From: Treponema brennaborense
Lineage (GTDB): Bacteria; Spirochaetota; Spirochaetia; Treponematales; Treponemataceae
Reading direction: 5' to 3'
Length of the DNA: 64,000 bases
Assembly (NCBI GenBank): GCA_023666275.1
Contig: JAMPCJ010000002.1
Coordinates: 186,001-250,000 of the forward strand
Below the pieces are notes generated by a model. The model saw only the letters and a list, made by a program, of their open reading frames with translations. It ran no database searches and was not told the origin of the DNA. Both the position numbers and the translations under genes were made by a program. Shown here piece by piece: positions 26,421-35,078 of the stretch; position 1 is the stretch's first letter, and each line of letters opens with the position of its first letter.

Positions 26421-27593
26421 GTGAAAAAAACAACACGGATTGCCGCGCTTTTGACAGCCGCGGTGCTTATTTTCGGAGGATTGTTCTATTCGTGCTCGGA
26501 CCCTGCCGATGGCACCGGCGGCGGTACGGGCGGTAATTTGAACGGGAACAGCGGCGGCAATGGCAGCAACGGCGGAAACGGGAGCGGCTCAGACGGCAAC
26601 AGCACCGATGACGGCGCACCAAACCCGGCACTTCCCGCAAGCGTCGGCGAAAATCCCGTAACCGCAGCTGCGGGCGGCACCGCTTCCGCGGCACGGGAAA
26701 TCAAACTGATTGAAGACGACGACATCGGCGATGACAATCCCGACTATCTTGTTCTGAAAACCGACGGCACGGCGGAGTACCACAACGCATGGAGCAAGGG
26801 AGATGAAATAGAGTATACATACAAATATACCTGGAACACACAAAAGCAGGAAATCTACATGACTGTGGAAAAATTACAAGTTACTCCTGAAGACACTACT
26901 TTGTATACCTACAGCGAAGCAATAAAAAACCTTGAGCAGATACTGCTGGCTAATGAGAAATACGAATACAACGCGGAAAAAAAAGACGATGCGGATTTCG
27001 CGAAAAACTATCCTACTTTTGAAGACTATAAAAAACATCTTGTCGAATCTGGTGGCTACAACTCGTTCGATGAGTATCTTGCTGAATACAAAGAATCTGT
27101 AACCGGAGCTCTGAATGTGCTGTTCGGTGCTACGATAACCTACGGATACGAAATAAACGGCGGCAAAATGACGCTTGCCGAAAAATTTACCGGCATAGAA
27201 AACCTTGAAACGAACTCATACTTCAGTCATCGAGAAAGCGAAACAACAGAAGATGGTGATGTTAGGATTGGTATTGATATTGAATTTGAAATTTGGAACA
27301 CCAATGTCTTTTATAATTATTATTATAGGTATAGTGCCAAGCATTACTCTGATGCCGGTAGCTGGTGGAGCACCGAGTCCAAATCTGCGGACTACGACGG
27401 AGAAATAAACTCGGAAAACAAAACCATAGCTTTTGAGCTTAACTATAAAAATCCCGATTCCGCCGAGTTCCCCGAAAAATTTTCCGCTTCATACACCGAA
27501 GACTTCGCGGCAGAAACCGTAACGGTAATAATCGGCGGCAAAAACTATGTCTGTGAACTTTATAGGAAAAAAACATTCACACAGACAGACTGA
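26421..27593 (+). CDS. Lipoprotein with Gly/Asn-rich linker
   Basis: 390 aa, start GTG 26421 with AAGGAG seven bases upstream. Lipobox-like FYSC after a typical signal peptide (IAALLTAAVLIFGGLFYSC), then a Gly/Asn/Ser-rich linker (about residues 30-68) and a mature domain of about 300 residues rich in Tyr, Glu and Asp with no family I recognise (e.g. YTYKYTWNTQKQEIYMTVEK, FEIWNTNVFYNYYYRYSA). The linker would hold the domain off the membrane. Multi-copy Tyr-rich lipoproteins of this style are common in treponemes. A hairpin terminator inside repeat copy A follows. Confidence 0.75.
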   Translation: MKKTTRIAALLTAAVLIFGGLFYSCSDPADGTGGGTGGNLNGNSGGNGSNGGNGSGSDGNSTDDGAPNPALPASVGENPVTAAAGGTASAAREIKLIEDDDIGDDNPDYLVLKTDGTAEYHNAWSKGDEIEYTYKYTWNTQKQEIYMTVEKLQVTPEDTTLYTYSEAIKNLEQILLANEKYEYNAEKKDDADFAKNYPTFEDYKKHLVESGGYNSFDEYLAEYKESVTGALNVLFGATITYGYEINGGKMTLAEKFTGIENLETNSYFSHRESETTEDGDVRIGIDIEFEIWNTNVFYNYYYRYSAKHYSDAGSWWSTESKSADYDGEINSENKTIAFELNYKNPDSAEFPEKFSASYTEDFAAETVTVIIGGKNYVCELYRKKTFTQTD

Positions 27594-27606
27594 CAGCAAA
27601 CAGCGC

Positions 27607-27754
27607 ATCGGCGCGGCTTGCTGTGGAATGCAAAAAAAGGCGGAGCACATCGCGGTGTTCCGCCTTTTTTTGCGCTGTGCGGCGCACGGATCGCTGCGCT
27701 GCGCTCGCGATGACATACGGGCACATCGCGGCTTATAATCCCGTTAAAAGCCCG
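27607..27754 (+). repeat. Long direct repeat, copy A
   Basis: About 148 bases, from ATCGGCGCGGCTTGC through the terminator hairpin and the short dispersed repeat to CCCGTTAAAAGCCCG. The last ~40 bases are nearly identical to copy B at 28436-28577 and also encode, on minus, the final residues GLLTGL and stop of the metallopeptidase gene that ends in copy B. Confidence 0.8.
27632..27671 (+). terminator. Bidirectional terminator hairpin in repeat copy A
   Basis: GGCGGAGCAC (27639-27648) pairs with GTGTTCCGCC (27655-27664) with one wobble, flanked by seven A and seven T. Follows the lipoprotein gene by 38 bases. Confidence 0.85.
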
Positions 27755-27793
27755 TGCCGCACCCGAAACAAAGTAAATGCGGGGGCGTCTTTG

Positions 27794-27823
27794 TTGTCCG
27801 AAAGGAAGATTATGTATTATAAT
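27794..27823 (+). promoter_or_regulatory. Promoter of the DUF4160-DUF2442 pair
   Basis: TTGTCC (27794-27799), 18-base spacer, TATAAT (27818-27823); leader of about 12 bases containing AAGGAG before the ATG at 27842. Confidence 0.55.
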
Positions 27824-27841
27824 CGAAAGCAAGGAGAAAAA

Positions 27842-28102
27842 ATGCCAACGATAAGTATGTTTTACGGAATTATCATAAGAATGTTCAATAACAACGAGCA
27901 TAATCCGCCGCATTTTCATGCAAGTTACGGCGAATTCAAGGCGATTTTTCTTTTGGACGGAACGCTTAAAGAAGGGGCGATGCCGCAAAAACAAACGCGG
28001 CTTATTCAAGCCTGGACGGAAATACATCAGGAAGAACTAAAGGCAGATTGGGAACTTGCAAAAAACGAAGAAGCGTTATTTAAAATCGAGCCTTTGAAAT
28101 AA
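27842..28102 (+). CDS. DUF4160 family protein
   Basis: 86 aa: MPTISMFYGIIIRMFNNNEHNPPHFHASYGEFKAIF..., with the family's HNPPHFHA histidine motif (about 20-27) and the C-terminal W-x-L-A-K-N..LFKIEPL. AAGGAG is seven bases before the ATG. DUF4160 is a small cytoplasmic protein usually paired with DUF2442, as here (16 bases apart). Function not established. Confidence 0.85.
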   Translation: MPTISMFYGIIIRMFNNNEHNPPHFHASYGEFKAIFLLDGTLKEGAMPQKQTRLIQAWTEIHQEELKADWELAKNEEALFKIEPLK

Positions 28103-28118
28103 GGGCTATCGAGGGAAC

Positions 28119-28400
28119 ATGCGGAAATATTACGATGAAAAAATAAAAGACACTGTTTTTGCCGCTTCTGAAATAATATACGCAAAGAGTGTCAAACCGC
28201 TTGAAAATTACAGACTTTTGGTTTCGTTTTCGAACGGCGAAGAAAAAGTTTACGACGCAGCTTCGCTTTTGGAAAAGCCGACTTTCGCTCCGCTGAAAAA
28301 CAAGGCGTTTTTCAATACGGCAAGAGTTGAGGGCGGAACCGTCGTTTGGAATGACGAATTGGACTTGTGTCCGGAAGACTTGTGGGAAGCGTCAGTCTGA
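28119..28400 (+). CDS. DUF2442 family protein
   Basis: 93 aa: SVKPLENYRLLVSFSNGEEKVYDAASLLE...FFNTARVEGGTVVWNDELDLCPEDLWEASV, the full DUF2442 pattern. ATG 28119 has GAGGG five bases upstream. Forms a bicistron with the DUF4160 gene; the pair is bracketed by direct repeats A and B and a terminator follows. A second, divergent DUF2442 lies at 23397. Confidence 0.85.
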   Translation: MRKYYDEKIKDTVFAASEIIYAKSVKPLENYRLLVSFSNGEEKVYDAASLLEKPTFAPLKNKAFFNTARVEGGTVVWNDELDLCPEDLWEASV

Positions 28401-28435
28401 ATCGGAAGCTGCTGTAAAAAACACAATCGGCGCGC

Positions 28436-28577
28436 TTGCTTTGGAATGCAAGCGGGCGGAGCACATCGCGGTGTTCCGCCTTTTTTGTGTGCGGCAGCTC
28501 TGTTGCGGCGGATTGCTTCGCTTTGCTCGCAATGGACACACGGGCACATCGCGGCTTATAATCCCGTTAAAAGCCCG
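28436..28577 (+). repeat. Long direct repeat, copy B
   Basis: About 142 bases with the same order as copy A: terminator hairpin, short dispersed repeat (28510-28537), and the shared end CCCGTTAAAAGCCCG. It overlaps the 3' end and stop codon (28556) of the metallopeptidase-like gene. Confidence 0.8.
28455..28486 (+). terminator. Terminator hairpin in repeat copy B
   Basis: GGCGGAGCAC (28455-28464) / GTGTTCCGCC (28471-28480) with a 6-base loop and six T. Follows the DUF2442 gene. The upstream A-run of copy A is replaced by AAGCG, so here it should work only for the plus strand. Confidence 0.8.
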
Positions 28578-31500
28578 ACGGAATACGTCATGCGGTTTTC
28601 TTTTCCGGGATTGAAATGATATTGCACCTCCGCGCCGATTTTCAAAACATTGTTTAACAAATAACCTCCTATGCCGGAACAGTCTGCACCGATTTTCAGC
28701 GACACATACTGGCGCAGCAGCAAGGTTTCCGTCGGAACCGCAAACATTTTTTTCAGGCTGCTGTACGGCATGGTTCCGCCTGCGGGCAGCAGCTGCCAAT
28801 TATACGACACGGAACACGTCAGCCGCTGTGCGTACAATACCCAAACACCGCGCTGAATCTCCTGAGAAAACAGCACCGCAGCGCAGTTTCCCGCCGTAAA
28901 AATATCTTTATTATCGGAAGTCGATTCCGCCGGAAAAAGCGAACACGATGCGAACAGCGGCATATTGATTGTTTTTCCCTGCGGATTTTTGAAGGGAAGC
29001 AGACGGGGAAGCGCAGCGGAAACCGAAAACACGGGATGCACATACCGCGTCACAGCATACGGGTATCTTGTTTCGTCAATAAAACGCAGACACATTCGCG
29101 CGCCGGCAGACACGGAAAAGCCCGAAGTTTCATAGGCGCCGAGTCCCACCATATGGAAATCGGAAAACGAAACAAGCAATGTGTTTAACAATTCGTGTCC
29201 GTCAAAAATACTGCTCTGACGCGTGTCCGGCGAAATATCGGCGTATGTATACGAAAAAGCATTCTGCACGGATATTGCCGAATGATTTTTTAATAACTGA
29301 TATGTTTTTTGGATAAGATACAATCCGTCAAAAACCACGTCGTCTTCAAAGTCGGAATCAACGGCGAACTGCACCGCCTGCTCAAGCCGCGGCGTTGAAT
29401 GCCCTATTTGCAGCAATGCGCCGTAATAATCGGACTTTATATCAATTCCGAATTCCGACAACAGATACCAGGTTTGCGTAGGATCCATCGTAAAATACGA
29501 GAGTACCGTTTTATCGGACATCAAACGGCCGCCTGTTCCGAAACCGTCGGACAGCGACAGCGGAACAAGCATGCCTTTGCGCAGGTTTAAAAGCGCATGA
29601 AAACGCTTTTCGCTTTCGATCGGCGAATGCACCGCATCGCTCACGTGTTCTCTCGATGAAAAAATCAAAGCATCCGCGCCGCTTTTATCGGCATGCGGCG
29701 CAGCAATCGCATTGCCGGCCGAAGCAGCGCATGGTTCCAAAGCAGCGAACGGAGCATATAACGCGGCGGCATCCGGCAGCGCATGTATTTCATCGTACTC
29801 ATATTTTTTGGTAACAAAAAAAAGCTTCGAAGTTTCTGCTTCCCCGTTTGCGGCACTGCCGCTGCGCATAAGCGCCGGATAAAAAGAACCGCCGGAAAAA
29901 ATATTTTGCTGTTCGGAAATCATGCAGACAGGATCCGTTCCGATGCCGCTCAGCATAATGCGCATGCTGCGGGTAACGGGAATCGGTTCTTTCAAAAATC
30001 CCGTATTGCCTTCCGCGGAAGCCGCCGTCGCAGGATGCCATTCGCATATAAATTCCGCCGATGCGGAAAAATCGTTTCGGCTTTCGGCGGGAATGCGCTG
30101 CAAAGCCGCCGGTCTGCCGCGCGGAATTTCCCAGGAATGCTCCGAATCATCCGCAGGATTCCACAGCGAAAAAAACCAGCGCGCATTGCGTTTTTCCGAA
30201 TACACAAGATTTCCCGCAGAAGCGCCGCAAAGAGCATATGGAACATTGCCGTAAGCGAATACTTTCGAAAATACGGGAGCTGTTTTTTCGGTTCCGTAAG
30301 CGCATATATCGGCAAGCCGATACAATCGTATTTCCGAATATTGCGAGAAAACCGCAACTCCGGCAAGATATTCGTTTCCGTCCGCAAGCGCAACGATGCA
30401 GGCATCTCTGATACCTCGCAGAGGTTTGCCGATAAATCGGCGCTTGTTCATATCGAAAACGCGCACTTCGTTTTTTGCGGTGCCGGATTTCTGCGTCGAA
30501 TGCGTAAATGCCAAATATGCGCCGTCGGCGGAAAAAGAAAGCCGTTCCGCGCCGAGGTCGCTGCGAAACAGTGTTTCGGCTTTCCGCTTTGCGGCGCGCG
30601 TATTCAATGACGTTTGCGGCAGCCAGCGAACTTTGCCGCTTACAGTTTCTATCCAGGCAATACCTTGCGGACAAGCGGCAAGCGATTTGTATAATCCGCG
30701 TTTTTGAATGCTTTCGGATTCCCGTATATGTTCGACATCGGCACTCTCCGGCAGCGGAATAGAATCACGGAAATTATTCCATTCGCGCGAAAGCGAAACG
30801 CCGTACACTTTTTTGAAAATGCCGGGCGCAAGCTTGAAAAACTGGATTTTGCCGCATTCATGCCAATATTTCGCATAGGCAGACATGCCGTATTTTTGCT
30901 GCAAATATGCCGCGAACGCGCCGCCGAACATATACGGCGGCACCCCGGCAGGATATATATTGCGCGCGCCCGAAACCTGCTGCCATGAAGGGAATTTTCC
31001 TTCGCGTTTTGCCTGCTGCAAAACATGCAGCGCGCCGGAATCATTCAGCCGTCCGTATCCGTCCGCGCTTTCAAACGAAACCGTTACGCCCTCGGCAAAC
31101 GAAGTCGGCAAATATATTCCCAAGGCGAGGTTTGCCACATCGCCTGCTACGGCACTGACCGCAGACATGACGGGGCTTTTTATATTCAGAGAAACCGCAT
31201 GTACAAGTTCATGATAAAAAACGGAAATAAACGTATCTTCATAAGACGTAAGCGAATCTGCGTCTTCCGGCAATGTGTCATACAAAACGATTCTATTATA
31301 GGGCAAGCTCGTATAATACGCGTTCAATTCATCCGTGTCGGGCGTAATGACAACCGGCATTCGGAAGCGGACAGTTGTTTCGAATTTCGAACAAGCAGCA
31401 CGGTACAAATCGTCGGCTTTTTCGGCCAGCAGTTCGGCAGAAAGCGTCGATTCCCACGGATAGATAATATCGAAATATTTTGTTTGCAGAACATACAATG

Positions 31501-31600
31501 TTCTTTGATGTGTGTATACGCCGCCGAAACAAACAGCGCTCACATGCAGCAAAATAAGAATCGGAATAAAAAAACGTTTTCGGTTCAGACACGCACCCAT
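28556..31600 (-). CDS. Large exported HExxH peptidase-like protein with propeller and beta-rich C-terminus
   Basis: 1014 aa. Signal peptide (KRFFIPILILLHVSAVCFGG); a gluzincin/peptidase-MA-like domain with HELVH at about 130-134 and a candidate third ligand Glu in SFAEGV at about 170; a middle TolB-like propeller (LSFSADGAYLAFTHSTQ); and a long C-terminal beta-rich part (about 700-1014) ending in alternating residues (MTYSVGLLTGL) that could form an outer-membrane barrel. ATG 31600 is three bases past the hexokinase stop region (TGATTATGG). A surface or periplasmic zinc protease anchored in the outer membrane is inferred; no substrate is suggested. Confidence 0.7.
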   Translation of the reverse strand: MGACLNRKRFFIPILILLHVSAVCFGGVYTHQRTLYVLQTKYFDIIYPWESTLSAELLAEKADDLYRAACSKFETTVRFRMPVVITPDTDELNAYYTSLPYNRIVLYDTLPEDADSLTSYEDTFISVFYHELVHAVSLNIKSPVMSAVSAVAGDVANLALGIYLPTSFAEGVTVSFESADGYGRLNDSGALHVLQQAKREGKFPSWQQVSGARNIYPAGVPPYMFGGAFAAYLQQKYGMSAYAKYWHECGKIQFFKLAPGIFKKVYGVSLSREWNNFRDSIPLPESADVEHIRESESIQKRGLYKSLAACPQGIAWIETVSGKVRWLPQTSLNTRAAKRKAETLFRSDLGAERLSFSADGAYLAFTHSTQKSGTAKNEVRVFDMNKRRFIGKPLRGIRDACIVALADGNEYLAGVAVFSQYSEIRLYRLADICAYGTEKTAPVFSKVFAYGNVPYALCGASAGNLVYSEKRNARWFFSLWNPADDSEHSWEIPRGRPAALQRIPAESRNDFSASAEFICEWHPATAASAEGNTGFLKEPIPVTRSMRIMLSGIGTDPVCMISEQQNIFSGGSFYPALMRSGSAANGEAETSKLFFVTKKYEYDEIHALPDAAALYAPFAALEPCAASAGNAIAAPHADKSGADALIFSSREHVSDAVHSPIESEKRFHALLNLRKGMLVPLSLSDGFGTGGRLMSDKTVLSYFTMDPTQTWYLLSEFGIDIKSDYYGALLQIGHSTPRLEQAVQFAVDSDFEDDVVFDGLYLIQKTYQLLKNHSAISVQNAFSYTYADISPDTRQSSIFDGHELLNTLLVSFSDFHMVGLGAYETSGFSVSAGARMCLRFIDETRYPYAVTRYVHPVFSVSAALPRLLPFKNPQGKTINMPLFASCSLFPAESTSDNKDIFTAGNCAAVLFSQEIQRGVWVLYAQRLTCSVSYNWQLLPAGGTMPYSSLKKMFAVPTETLLLRQYVSLKIGADCSGIGGYLLNNVLKIGAEVQYHFNPGKENRMTYSVGLLTGL

Positions 31601-31602
31601 AA

Positions 31603-32952
31603 TCAATTATTTATATCATTTGAAAACAAGCTGACAGCCGCAGCAGCAGTACCGGCAGCAACCGCATTATCGAAAGCAACAAACTGATAATACAAATGAT
31701 AGCGCACAGTCAGCACGTTGTCCAAATATTCGGCAATCCGTTTTTTCAGGCGATATAAACTATGAAATGTCGTTCCCTCGCACAGCACGCACACCGGCTG
31801 TTCCGGAAGCAGCCCCTGCCCGCTTTTTATCACAACAGCAGCGACAAGCGCAGCCGTCAGCCGCGCAGTTCTGTCAATGACTGCATCGAGCAGCCGGAAT
31901 ACAGTGTCTTTGTCTGCGGCTGTTCCGGAATTCAGTATTTTTCCCAAAAGCGTTTTTTCATCGCACATATCGAATAAAAATTCGTCGGCATCCTGCAAAG
32001 AAAATGCGGCTATAGACCGGATTTGTCCGCAGACAGCATCCGAAAAAAGCTTATCCGCAGCGGCAAATTTCAAAACGGTCAGCATAAGTCCGCCGAGATA
32101 CGCGCCGGCGCACATTTTTTCGAAAACATACGAACCGGCGGAAAGCGTTGTTTCGTCGAAATCGATATCGAAGCGGGAACGCGGCAATTTATCGAACATT
32201 CCGCTTTCGCAGACAATTATCTGGCTTGCCGGATTGTGCGCGCAGTCCGCAATTTTCAATACGGGCTTTGACTCGATGTATGCGATATTCATGCCCGTAC
32301 CGAGAATCAGTCCCGCATACGAACTGTATTTCTTTCCGCGGGGCAAAGCGGCTGCATACAAAGCGGCTGCCGTATCATTCAAAACCGCAATACGGTCGAT
32401 TTTTTCCCAGCCGCGCCGAAAAAGCGCGTCCGCCAAACATGCGCCCGCATGTTTTCCCTGTATGTCCGATACGCACAATTCTTTTGCCAGCGATAATATT
32501 TTTCCGTCGCCGTTTTGAAGTATTTCAAGCGCGTACGAAAAACAAAAGCCGATTATCCGGCTTTTCCCTTTCAGCCTGTCTATATAAGAAGCCATCGCAT
32601 CAAAGAATTCGCCGCACGAATATTCGCGATCCGTGCCGGGCATCGGCTTTTTTTCGAAGTCGGAAATATGCGGCACCGCAGCGGAATCAAACGTTATAAG
32701 GCAGGAACGGAAATTCGTGCCGCCGGCGTCTATTACGATAACCGGCGTGTCCGGCGGAATATGCTGCGGCGGAAGCCGCCAATTCGGATACATTCCCATA
32801 GACGCGTCGGAAAATCCCGCCGGAAATTGCAGTCCCTTTTCCATATCGGCAAGCATACTGTCTGTGACCGCATTTATATCGAGAGATTTGAACGGGAAAT
32901 CATATCGTGAAAAGAACGAAGCAATTTTATCTGTATCTGCAATCATCTGCAT
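31603..32952 (-). CDS. Hexokinase (eukaryotic-type family)
   Basis: 449 aa. Phosphorylates glucose at the start of glycolysis. VIDAGGTNFRSCLITF is the phosphate-binding site, FCFSYALE corresponds to the sugar-binding segment, LNDTAAALYAAAL carries the catalytic Asp, and LGTGMNIAY is the second phosphate loop. This long two-domain hexokinase is the form used by treponemes. ATG 32952 has AAGGA four bases upstream; a more upstream ATG at 32976 lacks one. Confidence 0.88.
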   Translation of the reverse strand: MQMIADTDKIASFFSRYDFPFKSLDINAVTDSMLADMEKGLQFPAGFSDASMGMYPNWRLPPQHIPPDTPVIVIDAGGTNFRSCLITFDSAAVPHISDFEKKPMPGTDREYSCGEFFDAMASYIDRLKGKSRIIGFCFSYALEILQNGDGKILSLAKELCVSDIQGKHAGACLADALFRRGWEKIDRIAVLNDTAAALYAAALPRGKKYSSYAGLILGTGMNIAYIESKPVLKIADCAHNPASQIIVCESGMFDKLPRSRFDIDFDETTLSAGSYVFEKMCAGAYLGGLMLTVLKFAAADKLFSDAVCGQIRSIAAFSLQDADEFLFDMCDEKTLLGKILNSGTAADKDTVFRLLDAVIDRTARLTAALVAAVVIKSGQGLLPEQPVCVLCEGTTFHSLYRLKKRIAEYLDNVLTVRYHLYYQFVAFDNAVAAGTAAAAVSLFSNDINN

Positions 32953-33029
32953 AGTTTCCTTCCCGCTGTCTGTCATCGGCACATACACATTACACGGGAA
33001 AAACGGCGTGCGGCGCTTTAAACAGCGGA

Positions 33030-35078
33030 TTATTTTATTTTTCTGATCATCTCCAGCAGTCGGGGCAGCGTGCGTTCCCGAAAGTCAGTCATGCGCGATG
33101 TTTCGTCCGACAAATTGTCGGAAAGCGACTGTTCGGCGCTGTCGTTCCGCACACGCGAAGACAAAATAAGTTCATCGCCGATATTCGTCATATCGTAAAA
33201 TCCTGCCTGCTGCAGTTCTCCCTGCGCAATGTCTTCATTTACAGCGGTAACGGTTACGGTTCCGAGAACGGCATTTTTTTCGTATTGCATCTGCGTTCCG
33301 GAATCAGCCGAACGCATTTCGCCTTTTTTTACGACGGTGAATACATCGCCTGCGGAAACGCCGTCGGAAACTCCCGAATCAAGCAGCACCAAGGAGCCTT
33401 TGCGCGCAATGATGCTCGAACGCACGGGAAATGCTTCCGCTATGGAAAGCACAACCTTCCGCACGGCGTCCGCATAGCGTCCGTTTCCGGTTCTGAATAC
33501 CGAAAAAGAGCAGGCTTCGTTTCCCGTTCTGCCGGAATATACGGCAGCGCCGACCGTTGCATCGCGTGAATTTTCAGAAAAAGAAACAAGCGCAAAATAA
33601 TCCGCGCCGTCACGTCTTGCGCGGGAAAACGCTTCCGCATAGCCCGAAACAATTTCATTTTCGGCAGACACCGCAAAATACGGAATCGCGGCAAAATATT
33701 GTTCCATAAGCTGTGCTGTGCACAATTCGGCGCCGGGATGCAGCAGCTGCTTTTCGCCGCTTACCGCGTACAAATTGAGTTTGAGGCGCGTTTTTTCAAG
33801 GTAAAACGGACGCACATTCCATCTGGAAGCAAGGCTTTTCCGTAGCAGCGACTGGTACGCTTCGACGGCGTCGTCGATATTCCGGTTTGAAACGCCTTTC
33901 GACTGGATAAAGCGAAGATTGGCGATATACGCTTCGGGACAGCCGTCATTCAGCAGCATTTGGGCATACGATATTCTGGCGGATATATTAAGCGGATATA
34001 TCGTCAGTGCGCGCCGATATTCGAATTTCGCCTGAACCGAAAAATATTTTTCGGCAGCCGCAGCCGCAAGGTCCGCATGATATTTCGACCAGCCGTCGCG
34101 GCGGGAATCTTCCACATCGGTTTTCCGCAGAACCAGATGTTCAAAAGCCGTCCGCATCACTTCGTCGTCCGGCGCGATTTCCAATCCCGTCTGATAGGCA
34201 AAAAGCGCATCGTCGGTCAAGCCGAGCTTTTCATACGAGCAGGCTTTCAAATACCAGGCGGCGGCGCAGAAGCGATTTATTTTTATGCGGTCATCGCATG
34301 CGCGCACCGCGCTTTGATAACGCCCCGCTTCGTATAAAATCAAGGCAAGCATTTCCAGCGCGGAGTCATGCGTGCCGTTAAGCCGAAGCGCCGCCCGCGC
34401 GTAGCCTTCCGCTTCTTCCAAGCGTCCGTCCTGCCATGCGATATACGAAGCAAAGTAATATACGTCGGCATCGCCGGAATGATACTGCAGCGCTTTCTGC
34501 ATATATTCGCGGACGGCATCGTCTTTTCCCGCTTCATGAGCGAGAAGCGCAAGAGAAAGCAGCGCCCGTCTGTTTTCCGGTTCGCGGCGAAGCGCGTCGG
34601 AATATTGCCGTTCGGCGCCCGAAGCGCGTCCGTCGAACAAATCAAGCTGAGCTATCCCGAAGCGCGCATCGATGTCGTTCGGGAACAGCGAAAGCACTTC
34701 GGCAAAAAGCGCGCGGGCTTCATCGGTTCTGCCGAGCCCTATCAGACAAAATCCCTTTAAATTCAGGATTTCGCCGCTGTTCTTTATATATTTCTGCGCG
34801 TTTTCCACATACTGCAGCGCCAATTCATATTCTTCGAGCTGATACGAACATGACGCCAGCAAAAACCAGGTATCGCCGGATGCAGGATTGCGCCGGACTG
34901 ATTCCTGAAACATTTCCACTGCTTCATAATAGCGCTGTTCCTGCTGATAATCTTTTCCGAGCCGGTAATATTCCAAGGCGGAAAGCTGCCGCCCAGAATC
35001 GGCGGAACGCTGCGCATATACCGCCGAAAAGCCCGCAGCGAAAAAAATCAGCAAAGCAACCGCGTATTTTCCGTTCAC
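33030..35078 (-). CDS. Exported TPR-repeat protein
   Basis: 682 aa from GTG 35078, which overlaps the corC-like stop by four bases (GTGA). Signal peptide (YAVALLIFFAAGFSAVYA), then about ten tetratricopeptide repeats to residue 330 (LGKDYQQEQRYYEAVEMFQES, FLLASCSYQLEEYELALQYVE and so on), and a C-terminal half with a beta segment (SLVLLDSGVSDGVSAGDVFTV) like the FlgA/SAF-type domains seen in envelope proteins. Scaffold role in the periplasm is inferred; the family is treponemal and uncharacterised. Confidence 0.75.
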   Translation of the reverse strand: MNGKYAVALLIFFAAGFSAVYAQRSADSGRQLSALEYYRLGKDYQQEQRYYEAVEMFQESVRRNPASGDTWFLLASCSYQLEEYELALQYVENAQKYIKNSGEILNLKGFCLIGLGRTDEARALFAEVLSLFPNDIDARFGIAQLDLFDGRASGAERQYSDALRREPENRRALLSLALLAHEAGKDDAVREYMQKALQYHSGDADVYYFASYIAWQDGRLEEAEGYARAALRLNGTHDSALEMLALILYEAGRYQSAVRACDDRIKINRFCAAAWYLKACSYEKLGLTDDALFAYQTGLEIAPDDEVMRTAFEHLVLRKTDVEDSRRDGWSKYHADLAAAAAEKYFSVQAKFEYRRALTIYPLNISARISYAQMLLNDGCPEAYIANLRFIQSKGVSNRNIDDAVEAYQSLLRKSLASRWNVRPFYLEKTRLKLNLYAVSGEKQLLHPGAELCTAQLMEQYFAAIPYFAVSAENEIVSGYAEAFSRARRDGADYFALVSFSENSRDATVGAAVYSGRTGNEACSFSVFRTGNGRYADAVRKVVLSIAEAFPVRSSIIARKGSLVLLDSGVSDGVSAGDVFTVVKKGEMRSADSGTQMQYEKNAVLGTVTVTAVNEDIAQGELQQAGFYDMTNIGDELILSSRVRNDSAEQSLSDNLSDETSRMTDFRERTLPRLLEMIRKIK

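Noticed and set aside
27607-28577. Insertion sequence or integron gene cassette
   Set aside because: No transposase or integrase gene, no terminal inverted repeats, and no recognisable attC core sites; only direct repeats are present.
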